Part shown: positions 1-5,330 of the stretch, piece after piece
Position numbering within the stretch: the stretch's first letter is position 1
Layout: every line of letters starts with the position of its first letter
Assembly (NCBI GenBank): GCA_003240695.1
Contig: QFNC01000071.1
Location: forward strand, 1 to 6,292
Length of the DNA stretch: 6,292 bases
Direction: 5' to 3'
Source of the DNA: Pseudoxanthomonas suwonensis
Lineage (GTDB): Bacteria > Pseudomonadota > Gammaproteobacteria > Xanthomonadales > Xanthomonadaceae
Program-made: the position numbers and the translations under genes
The notes under the pieces: generated by a model
Told to the model about the DNA's origin: nothing
Databases searched by the model: none
The model's input: the letters and a program-made list of their open reading frames with translations, nothing else

Positions 1-204
1 ACCGCCCAGGACCCGAAATGGGAATGCGTCGATGTCCGCGCCGTGGCCCGGCTGAACCGGCCCGTCACGCTGGACGAGGCCAAGGCCGAGCCCCGGCTGG
101 CCGGCATGGTCCTGGTCAACAACTCGCGCCTGTCCGTGCAGCCGGTGTCCGACGCCGAATGGCAGGTCATCCTGGACCTGGGACAAGGCACCCAAACGCT
201 CTAG
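1..204 (+). CDS. EVE domain-containing protein, C-terminal part (5' end outside window)
   Basis: Frame 1 is open from the first base to a TAG at 202-204 and encodes 67 residues with no start in view. The segment PKWECVDVRAVARLNRPVTL, followed by an acidic helix, then LVNNSRLSVQPVS and EWQVI near the end, is the typical second half of an EVE domain (also called thymocyte nuclear protein 1-like). EVE domains belong to the PUA-like fold; characterised members bind modified bases in DNA or RNA, and bacterial stand-alone forms of about 140-155 residues are usually cytoplasmic proteins of unknown physiological role. About half the family length is missing to the left. The ABC transporter start lies 44 bp downstream in the same direction, so co-transcription is possible. 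The family call rests on remembered motif patterns, not on an alignment. Confidence 0.8.
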   Translation, partial: TAQDPKWECVDVRAVARLNRPVTLDEAKAEPRLAGMVLVNNSRLSVQPVSDAEWQVILDLGQGTQTL

Positions 205-236
205 GCAATCCGGCGGGCCCCGCGCCCCCGGTCCCC

Positions 237-244
237 AAGGGAGG
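237..244 (+). promoter_or_regulatory. Ribosome binding site of the ABC exporter gene
   Basis: AAGGGAGG lies 4 nt before the ATG at 249. It fixes the start of the exporter at 249 rather than at the upstream in-frame ATG at 18, which lies inside the EVE gene. Confidence 0.7.
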
Positions 245-248
245 AAAC

Positions 249-1915
249 ATGGCACGCGGCCCCACCATCACCGCCGACCGGCCCACCACGAAACGCATCG
301 GCGCGCTGCGCGCCCTCTGGCCCTTCCTGCGGCCCTATCGCGGCCTCTTGGGCGCGGCGGTCGTCGCGCTTGTCATCACCGCCGGGATCAGCCTGATCCT
401 GCCGCTGGCCGTGCGCCGCGTGGTGGACGGGTTCGACGCGGGCGCCCATCTGCTGGACCAGTATTTCGGCGCGGCGCTGGCGATCGTCGCCCTGCTCGCG
501 AAATCATCAGCCGCATCACCACCGACACCACGCTGATCCAGTCGGTCATCGGATCAAGCGTGTCCATCGCGCTGCGCAACCTGTTGATCCTGATCGGCGG
601 CATGGCGATGCTGATCTGGACCTCGGTCAAGCTGTCGATGCTGGTCCTGGCCCTGGTGCCGCTGGTCGTGGTGCCGATCATCGTGCTGGGCCGCCGGCTG
701 CGGGCGCTGTCGCGCGAGAACCAGGAGTGGATCGCCCAAAGCGCCGGCGCGGCCTCGGAAAGCCTGCTTGCGGCGCAGACGGTGCAGGCCTTCACCCATG
801 AAGGCCCGACCCGCGCGCGCTTCCGCGAGGTGACGGAACGCTCCTACGGGGCGGCCCTGGGCCGGGTCAGGACGCGCACGATCATGACGGTGATCGTGAT
901 CTTCCTGATCTTTTCGGGCGTCCTGGGCGTCCTGTGGGTCGGCGCGCGCGACGTGCGCACGGATGTCATGACGGCGGGCCAGCTGGTGCAATTCGTGATC
1001 TATGCCGTGCTGGTCGCCGGGGCGGTCGGCGCGCTGTCGGAAATCTGGGGCGAGCTTCAGCGCGCCGCCGGGGCCACCGAGCGGCTGACCGAACTGCTGA
1101 GCGCGCAGGACACGCTGACCGATCCCCCGAACCCCGTTCCCCTGCCCCGTCCTGTGCAGGGCCGCATCGGCTTTCGCGACGTGACCTTCCATTACCCGTC
1201 GCGGCCCGATGTCTCGGCGCTGGAAGGGATCACGCTGGACATCGCCCCGGGCGAGACGGTGGCCCTGGTCGGCCCCTCGGGCGCGGGCAAGACCACGGTC
1301 GTCCAGCTTTTGCTGCGCTTCTGGGACCCGGCCAGCGGACAGGTGACGATCGACGGGATCGACCTGCGGCAGATGGCGCGGGCCGACTTCCGCCAGGCCA
1401 TCGCGCTGGTGCCGCAGGACCCGGTGATCTTTTCGGGCAGCGCGCGCGACAACATCCGCTTCGGCCGCCCCGGCGCCAGCGACGCCGAGGTCGAGGCCGC
1501 CGCCCGCGCCGCCCATGCCCATGACTTCCTGTCCGCGCTGCCGCAGGGCTATGACAGCCCGGTGGGCGAACGCGGGGTGATGCTGTCGGGCGGGCAGAAG
1601 CAGCGCATCGCCATCGCCCGCGCCATCCTGCGCGACGCGCCGATCCTGCTGCTGGACGAGGCGACCAGCGCGCTGGACGCCGAATCCGAACGGCTGGTGC
1701 AGGACGCGGTGGACGAACTGGCGCGGTCGCGCACCACGATCATCGTCGCCCACCGCCTGGCCACGGTGAAAAAGGCCGACCGGATCGTGGTCTTCGACCA
1801 CGGCCGCATCCTGGCGCAGGGCCGGCACGAGGAACTGGTGGCACAGGGCGGGCTTTACGCGCGGCTGGCGCGGCTGCAGTTCACCGAAGGCGCGGGACTG
1901 CAGGCCGCCGGCTAG
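249..1915 (+). pseudogene. ABC exporter (fused permease-ATPase), disrupted by internal deletion and frameshift
   Basis: The ATG at 249 opens a frame reading normally for 84 residues: basic N-terminus, first membrane helix at about residues 34-56 and the beginning of a second. At about 499/500 it passes without spacing into sequence that makes sense only in another frame, beginning EIISRITTDTTL at 500. The old frame stops at 536. The second frame runs to TAG at 1913-1915; its first usable internal start is GTG 560, giving 451 residues. That part holds the remaining membrane helices and a complete ATPase domain: Walker A GPSGAGKTT (1271-1297), Q-loop (1415-1417), signature LSGGQ (1583-1597), Walker B ILLLDEATS (1643-1669) and switch histidine (1751-1753). 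In homologous half-exporters of about 600 residues, some 40 residues normally separate the two parts, covering the rest of helix 2 and the first intracellular loop. The deletion must be 3n+1 bp. An intact protein would be an inner-membrane homodimeric exporter (MsbA/multidrug-like, substrate unknown). The missing loop couples ATPase to transport, so function is unlikely even with internal initiation. An assembly or sequencing gap is the alternative. Confidence 0.85.
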
Positions 1916-2418
1916 CGCGGCGCGGCATAGACCGCCGTCCAATAGGTGGTCCGCCCGTCCGCGCCCACCGCCCGGCCGATGCCGACATGCCGCACCTGGG
2001 CATTGGCGATATTGGCCAGATGCGGCGGGGACCGCATCCACATGGCCATCGCCTGATCCAGCCGGGCGGGTCCGGCGGCGACGTTCTCGGCGATGACGCG
2101 GGGCGCATAGCCCGCCGCCTTGGCCCGCTGCATCGGCGCGCTGCCGTTGCTGCCGGTATGGCTCAGCACCCCGCGCCGGGCCATGTCGCAGGCATGGGCG
2201 GCCGCCGCCTTGGCCAGCCGCGGATCGGGGGCGACCGCCGCCAGACCGCGCGCGCGGCGCTGCGCATTGGTCGCGGCGGCCGCGGCCTGGTTGTCGGCCG
2301 CAGTCGTCGCCGGACATGTGGCCCGCCCCTGGGCCAGGACGCCGCCGGCGGGCAGCGCAGCAAGCAGGGCGGCAAGGCCGATGGCGGCGGTTCGGGATCT
2401 GCGAAGGGACTGCGGCAT
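1912..2418 (-). CDS. Secreted CAP (SCP/PR-1-like, YkwD-type) domain protein
   Basis: This 168-residue protein starts at the ATG complementary to 2416-2418, preceded by AGGAGA on the minus strand about 7 nt upstream. Residues 1-29 form a classical signal peptide: arginines at 6, 7 and 9, an alanine/leucine core, and a likely cleavage after VLA (29), so the mature protein of about 139 residues should be periplasmic or exported. The rest is one CAP domain. Visible hallmarks are an early helix with H75, LSHTGSNGS (H87), the signature IAENVA (E111), PPHLANI (H133) and the closing strands HVGIGRA and YWTAVYA. The histidines and glutamate correspond to the CAP cavity residues. C35 and C77 could form a disulfide, which is an inference. 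Bacterial CAP proteins of this type are common, but most have no defined substrate. The gene converges on the ABC exporter and diverges from the BON-LysM gene, so it is probably monocistronic. Confidence 0.87.
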   Translation of the reverse strand: MPQSLRRSRTAAIGLAALLAALPAGGVLAQGRATCPATTAADNQAAAAATNAQRRARGLAAVAPDPRLAKAAAAHACDMARRGVLSHTGSNGSAPMQRAKAAGYAPRVIAENVAAGPARLDQAMAMWMRSPPHLANIANAQVRHVGIGRAVGADGRTTYWTAVYAAPR

Positions 2419-2466
2419 CCGGGTTCTCTCCTGTTCTGGCTGGCGCGGGCGGGTGGGCGGGACCGG

Positions 2467-2478
2467 CGTTCCGGAACG
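2467..2478. repeat. 12-bp perfect palindrome CGTTCCGGAACG
   Basis: CGTTCCGGAACG is exactly self-complementary and lies between the divergent CAP and BON-LysM genes, 49 bp from the CAP start. The same hexamer GGAACG and its complement recur at 2516-2525 in the opposite arrangement (GGAACGTTCC, a 10-bp palindrome). It may be an operator for a dimeric regulator or simply derive from promoter-type GGAAC elements. No known regulator was recognised. Confidence 0.4.
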
Positions 2479-2498
2479 GGCCCGACAGTGTCCTTGAC

Positions 2499-2523
2499 GG
2501 AACCGCCGATGAAGCGGAACGTT
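2499..2523 (+). promoter_or_regulatory. Predicted EcfG (ECF15) general stress promoter of the BON-LysM gene
   Basis: GGAAC at 2499-2503 and CGTT at 2520-2523 are separated by exactly 16 nt. This matches the published consensus GGAAC-N16/17-CGTT used by the alphaproteobacterial general stress sigma factor EcfG (sigma-ECF15, PhyR-NepR-EcfG cascade). Transcription would begin roughly 2529-2532, leaving a leader of about 30 nt before the ATG at 2560. A TTGACG hexamer overlaps at 2494-2499 and could be a housekeeping -35, but the sequence at the right distance (GAACGT) is a poor -10. Read on the opposite strand, the same block gives GGAAC (2525-2521), 16 nt, then GGTT (2504-2501), a weaker match that could serve the CAP gene. 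Whether this genome encodes EcfG cannot be seen here. Confidence 0.55.
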
Positions 2524-2559
2524 CCCCTCGGCACAATCCAGACGAGAAAGGACAGCACC

Positions 2560-3114
2560 ATGGCTTTCTGGGACTTCGTGAAGGACGCGGGCAAGTCGAT
2601 CTTCGGCAACGAGGCGCAGGCCGCCCCCGCCCCCTCGGCCAAGCCGGCCCCGGCGGCCCCCGGACAGGCAGGAGCAGCCCAGGCAGGGACCGCCCAGGCC
2701 GGCGCCGACGGCGAAACCGACCGCAAGGTCGCCGCGCTCAAGGCCGAACTCAAGGAACTGGGGCTGACCGCCTCGGACGTGCACCTGACCCTGCGAGGCG
2801 GCGATACGGTCGTCATCAAGGGCCAGGCCCGCGATCAGGAAACCCTGGAAAAACTGGTGCTTGCCGTGGGCAACATCAAGGGCATCGCCCGCGTCGAACT
2901 GGCAGATGAGCCGGGCGCCCCGGCCTCGGCTCCGGCCGAACAGCCCCTGTTCCACACCGTCAAGAAAGGCGAGACCCTGTCGGCCATCGCCAAGCAGCAC
3001 CTGGGCGACGCCAACCGCTATCGCGAGATCTTCGAGGCGAACAAGCCCATGCTGTCGGACCCCGACAAGATCTATCCCGGCCAGACCCTGCGCATCCCGC
3101 GCGGCCAAGCCTGA
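2560..3114 (+). CDS. lysM: BON-LysM protein, Kbp/YgaU (LysM) homologue
   Basis: This is a 184-residue cytoplasmic-type protein with no signal peptide. It begins MAFWDFVKDAGKSIFG, close to the start of E. coli YgaU/Kbp (MGLFNFVKDAGEKLW from memory). Residues 19-52 are an Ala/Pro/Gly linker absent from the 149-residue E. coli protein. Residues about 54-117 form a BON domain (KVAALKAELKELGL, then VHLTLRGGDTVVIKG, VGNIKGIARVEL). Residues about 131-180 are a LysM domain with HTVKKGETLSAIAKQHLGD and IFEANKPMLSDPDKIYPGQT. E. coli Kbp binds potassium through this BON-LysM architecture and is induced by osmotic stress; a similar role here is an inference by homology. The start is set by AAAGGA about 7 nt upstream. 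The gene is transcribed away from the CAP gene, carries a stress-type promoter at 2499-2523, and is followed by a hairpin at 3124-3144, so it looks monocistronic. An alternative name in databases is peptidoglycan-binding protein LysM. Confidence 0.92.
   Translation: MAFWDFVKDAGKSIFGNEAQAAPAPSAKPAPAAPGQAGAAQAGTAQAGADGETDRKVAALKAELKELGLTASDVHLTLRGGDTVVIKGQARDQETLEKLVLAVGNIKGIARVELADEPGAPASAPAEQPLFHTVKKGETLSAIAKQHLGDANRYREIFEANKPMLSDPDKIYPGQTLRIPRGQA
2662..2706 (+). repeat. Three tandem 15-nt units encoding GQAGA-AQAGT-AQAGA
   Basis: Three consecutive 15-base units inside the linker of the BON-LysM gene encode the pentapeptides GQAGA, AQAGT and AQAGA (residues 35-49). The nucleotide copies have diverged at several positions, so this is an old or selected low-complexity linker and not a recent expansion. 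Confidence 0.6.
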
Positions 3115-3123
3115 CGCTGCGTT

Positions 3124-3144
3124 GCCCCCGCCCGGTGCGGGGGC
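3124..3144 (+). terminator. GC-rich hairpin after the BON-LysM gene
   Basis: GCCCCCGC (3124-3131) and GCGGGGGC (3137-3144) form a perfect 8-bp stem around the 5-nt loop CCGGT, 9 nt after the stop codon. There is no following U-tract (CTCGACCCTT), so it is either a weak intrinsic terminator or a 3' end-protecting stem. The rest of the gap up to 3205 holds no promoter that I can defend. Confidence 0.45.
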
Positions 3145-3205
3145 CTCGACCCTTGCCCTGATCCCGGGTTATGAACCATCCTCATCCGCGGGAGCGCAAG
3201 AAGCA

Positions 3206-3214
3206 GGGAGAGGA
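3206..3214 (+). promoter_or_regulatory. Ribosome binding site deciding the acyl-CoA synthetase start
   Basis: GGGAGAGGA ends 4 nt before the ATG at 3219. The upstream in-frame ATG at 3171 has no comparable site and would add a charged 16-residue extension rich in His, Arg and Lys, so 3219 is preferred. Confidence 0.7.
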
Positions 3215-3218
3215 TCAG

Positions 3219-5105
3219 ATGGCCAAGTTCGCGACAGCCGCGGACCGCGACGCGGTCGAGGCGGAAATGCCCTATCGAAACAGGGATCTGCCGCAGACGG
3301 TCTATCAGATGCTCAGCCGCACCCGGGAACGGTTTCCGACGCGGCCCGCCATGGGCTTCCAGATCCTGTCCGCGCCCCGCTCGAAATCCGTGGTGCTGAA
3401 CTGGAACGAACTGCACGAGCGCGTGACCGAGGCCGCGAACCTGTTCCGCTCGCTGGGCATCGGGCCGCGGGACGTGGTGGCCTATCTGCTGCCGAACGCG
3501 CTGGAGACGCCCATCGTGCTGCTGGCCGGGGCGACGGCCGGAATCGTCAATCCGATCAACCCGCTGCTGGATGCCGAACAGATCGCCGCCATCCTGCGCG
3601 AGACCGGGGCCAAGGTCCTGGTCACGCTGAAGCCCTTTCCCAAGACCGACGTGGCGCAGCGCGCGGCGGATGCGGTCGCGCTCGCGCCGAACGTCAAGAC
3701 CGTGCTGCAGGTCGATCTGCGGCCCTATCTGTCGGGCCTCAAGCGGCTGGCGATCCCGTTCCTGCGGCCCAAGCTCGAGGTCCGCAACACCGCGAAATAC
3801 CTGGATTTCGAGGCCTGCGTCTCGGCCCAGCGGCACAACCGCCTGACCTTCGACGAACCCGAAGGGGACCGCGTCTGCGCCTATTTCCACACCGGCGGCA
3901 CCACCGGCACGCCCAAGGTCGCCCAGCACAAGCAGTCGGGCATGATCTACAACGGCTGGCTGGGCGCCGAGATGCTGTTCGACGAAACCGACGTGCTGAT
4001 GTGCCCGCTGCCGATGTTCCACGTCTTCGCGGCCTATCCGGTGCTGATGTCCTGCCTGGCCTCGGGGGCGCAGCTGGTCATGCCGACGCCCGCCGGCTAT
4101 CGCGGCGAGGGGGTGTTCGACAACTTCTGGAAGCTGATCGAGCGCTGGCAGGCGACCTTCCTGATCACCGTGCCGACTGCCATCGCCGCGCTGATGCAGC
4201 GCAAGGTGGATGCCGATGTCAGCAGCCTCAAGACCGCGATCTCGGGTTCGGCGCCCTTGCCGGTCGAGCTTTACAACCGCTTCAAGACCGCCACCGGGGT
4301 CGAGATCGCCGAGGGCTACGGGCTGACCGAGGCGACCTGTCTCGTGTCCTGCAACCCCATGGAAGGACTGAAGAAAGTGGGATCGGTCGGGCTGCCGCTG
4401 CCCTATAGCCACGTCCGCATCCTGTGCAAGACCCCCACGGGTTTCCGCGAATGCGCCACCGACGAGATCGGCGAGATCTGCGTCGCCTCGCCCGGGGTGT
4501 TCGAGGGCTCGACCTATACCGAGGCGGACAAGAACCACGAGCTGTTCGCCGAGGGGCGGTTCCTGCGCACGGGCGACCTGGGGCGGCTGGACGCGGACGG
4601 ATATCTGTGGATCACCGGCCGGGCCAAGGACCTGATCATCCGCGGCGGCCACAACATCGACCCGGCGCTGATCGAGGACGCGCTGCTGTCGCATCCGGCC
4701 GTGGCCTTCGCCGGCGCCATCGGCCAGCCCGACAGTTTCGCGGGCGAGCTGCCCTGCGCCTATGTTGAGCTGGTGGCCGGCGCCGAGGTCACGGTCGAGG
4801 CGCTGGCCGAACACGCCCGCAGCCATATCCCCGAGCGTGCGGCCATACCCAAGCACATTGAAATCCTTGACGAACTGCCCAAGACGGCGGTGGGCAAGAT
4901 CTTCAAGCCGGACCTGCGCAAGCGCGCCATCGCCCGCGTCTATGGCGCCGCCCTGACCCAGGCCGGGCTGGCCGTGACCGTGGCCGAGGTGGTCGACGAC
5001 CGCAAGCGCGGCCTGGTCGCCCGGCTGGCCCGGACCGAGGGCGTGGACGAGGCGGCCGTGGCCACCTGCCTGGGCCAGTTCGCCGGTCCCTGGGAGTGGG
5101 CCTGA
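3219..5105 (+). CDS. Acyl-CoA synthetase (AMP-forming, adenylate-forming superfamily)
   Basis: This complete 628-residue enzyme is predicted to activate a carboxylic acid, probably a fatty acid, with ATP to an acyl-adenylate and then transfer it to CoA. Motifs are in order and intact: phosphate-binding loop TGGTTGTPK (residues 225-233, preceded by YFH), motif EGYGLTEAT (365-373), the ribose-binding aspartate in TGDLG (D453), the hinge GRAKDLIIRGG (467-477) and the catalytic lysine in AVGKIFK (K560). A further 68 residues follow K560. Reading HTGGTTG in place of the commoner TSGTTG, together with the length, resembles the ACS-like fatty-acyl-CoA synthase group found in alpha- and betaproteobacteria; this subgroup call is from memory. 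No signal peptide or membrane helix is evident, so it should be cytosolic. It stands alone, with hairpins on both sides and no visible beta-oxidation partners, so chain length and substrate cannot be stated. Confidence 0.9.
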   Translation: MAKFATAADRDAVEAEMPYRNRDLPQTVYQMLSRTRERFPTRPAMGFQILSAPRSKSVVLNWNELHERVTEAANLFRSLGIGPRDVVAYLLPNALETPIVLLAGATAGIVNPINPLLDAEQIAAILRETGAKVLVTLKPFPKTDVAQRAADAVALAPNVKTVLQVDLRPYLSGLKRLAIPFLRPKLEVRNTAKYLDFEACVSAQRHNRLTFDEPEGDRVCAYFHTGGTTGTPKVAQHKQSGMIYNGWLGAEMLFDETDVLMCPLPMFHVFAAYPVLMSCLASGAQLVMPTPAGYRGEGVFDNFWKLIERWQATFLITVPTAIAALMQRKVDADVSSLKTAISGSAPLPVELYNRFKTATGVEIAEGYGLTEATCLVSCNPMEGLKKVGSVGLPLPYSHVRILCKTPTGFRECATDEIGEICVASPGVFEGSTYTEADKNHELFAEGRFLRTGDLGRLDADGYLWITGRAKDLIIRGGHNIDPALIEDALLSHPAVAFAGAIGQPDSFAGELPCAYVELVAGAEVTVEALAEHARSHIPERAAIPKHIEILDELPKTAVGKIFKPDLRKRAIARVYGAALTQAGLAVTVAEVVDDRKRGLVARLARTEGVDEAAVATCLGQFAGPWEWA

Positions 5106-5122
5106 GCGCCGCGCAACGGCAG

Positions 5123-5178
5123 CGCGCGGTGCATGACGCAAATCGTTGATTTTCAACGAACAGGCAATGCACCGCGCG
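5123..5178. repeat. Nested (concentric) inverted repeat after the acyl-CoA synthetase gene
   Basis: The outer arms CGCGCGGTGCAT (5123-5134) and ATGCACCGCGCG (5167-5178) are perfect 12-bp complements. Inside them, TCGTTGA (5143-5149) and TCAACGA (5153-5159) are a perfect 7-bp pair around TTT. The two palindromes share nearly the same centre (5150.5 and 5151). As RNA this would fold into a two-tier stem starting 17 nt after the stop codon, with an 8/7-nt internal loop, but with no U-tract. It may act as a terminator or 3' stabiliser, or as an operator for a dimeric protein; the sequence alone does not decide. Confidence 0.65.
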
Positions 5179-5212
5179 TACACTGCCCGTACACCGGGCA
5201 TGCACCGCGCGT
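5167..5212 (+). repeat. Direct repeat of ATGCACCGCGCGT, two copies 33 bp apart
   Basis: ATGCACCGCGCGT occurs at 5167-5179 and again, identically, at 5200-5212. A 12-bp inverted copy lies at 5123-5134, so the left arm could pair with either right-hand copy. The 33-bp period is close to three helical turns and is also a multiple of three. Confidence 0.7.
5184..5200. repeat. Hairpin TGCCCG-TACAC-CGGGCA
   Basis: TGCCCG (5184-5189) and CGGGCA (5195-5200) form a perfect 6-bp stem with the loop TACAC. It sits exactly between the two direct 13-mer copies and shares base 5200 with the second. Confidence 0.5.
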
Positions 5213-5260
5213 CGGACCGCCGGGCTGCGTCCGCAAGGCTTGACCTTGGCGCCGGCTTGA

Positions 5261-5274
5261 GGCCCTAAAGGGCC
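5261..5274. repeat. Small hairpin GGCCC-TAAA-GGGCC upstream of the glycosyltransferase gene
   Basis: A 5-bp perfect stem with a four-base loop lies 56 bp before the ATG at 5331. It coincides with the weak -10 candidate, so it may be an operator or part of the leader, or may be chance in GC-rich DNA. Confidence 0.3.
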
Positions 5275-5318
5275 GGCACCCGCTGCGGTTGTTGCCGGCG
5301 GCCGGGCGCAGCACGCTG

Positions 5319-5325
5319 AAAGGAG
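5319..5325 (+). promoter_or_regulatory. Ribosome binding site of the glycosyltransferase gene
   Basis: AAAGGAG lies 5 nt before the ATG at 5331, a near-ideal Shine-Dalgarno that fixes the start. Confidence 0.75.
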
Positions 5326-5330
5326 CCGCC

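Larger units (their letters stand above)
5106..5330. other. Repeat-rich intergenic region between acyl-CoA synthetase and glycosyltransferase
   Basis: These 225 bp contain no well-supported gene. The left half is filled by related palindromes and repeats (5123-5212, listed separately). The heptamer CGTACAC also occurs at 5177-5183 and 5188-5194, one helical turn apart. The right half holds TTGACC at 5240-5245, a reasonable -35 hexamer, with CCTAAA at 5264-5269 after 18 nt as a weak -10, and a small hairpin at 5261-5274. This is the likely but unproven promoter area of the glycosyltransferase gene. A 36-codon frame from ATG 5133 to TGA 5243 lacks a ribosome binding site and is not called as a gene. 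Confidence 0.6.

Noticed and set aside
18..248. In-frame upstream extension of the ABC exporter from ATG 18
   Set aside because: It overlaps the EVE gene in another frame, translates to Arg/Pro/Gly-rich noise, and the AAGGGAGG site at 237-244 points to 249.
554..2536. Long open frame on the minus strand (660 codons) opposite the ABC ATPase region
   Set aside because: It is antisense to clear ABC motifs, is rich in Arg/Gly/His/Gln, and has no recognisable domain. Such frames are common in GC-rich DNA, where stop codons are rare in several frames.
5146..5156. FNR-box-like sequence TTGATTTTCAA
   Set aside because: FNR/FnrL sites are TTGAT-N4-ATCAA over 14 bp. Here the half-sites are only TTGA and TCAA with a 3-bp gap, so the spacing is wrong.
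3072..5201. Long open frame on the minus strand (709 codons) opposite the acyl-CoA synthetase
   Set aside because: It is a shadow of the synthetase, whose motifs are intact in the plus frame. The antisense translation shows no domain and no plausible ribosome binding site.
5123..5212. CRISPR-like repeat array
   Set aside because: There are only two direct copies of a 13-mer plus one inverted copy, far short of CRISPR repeat length and number, and no cas gene is nearby.
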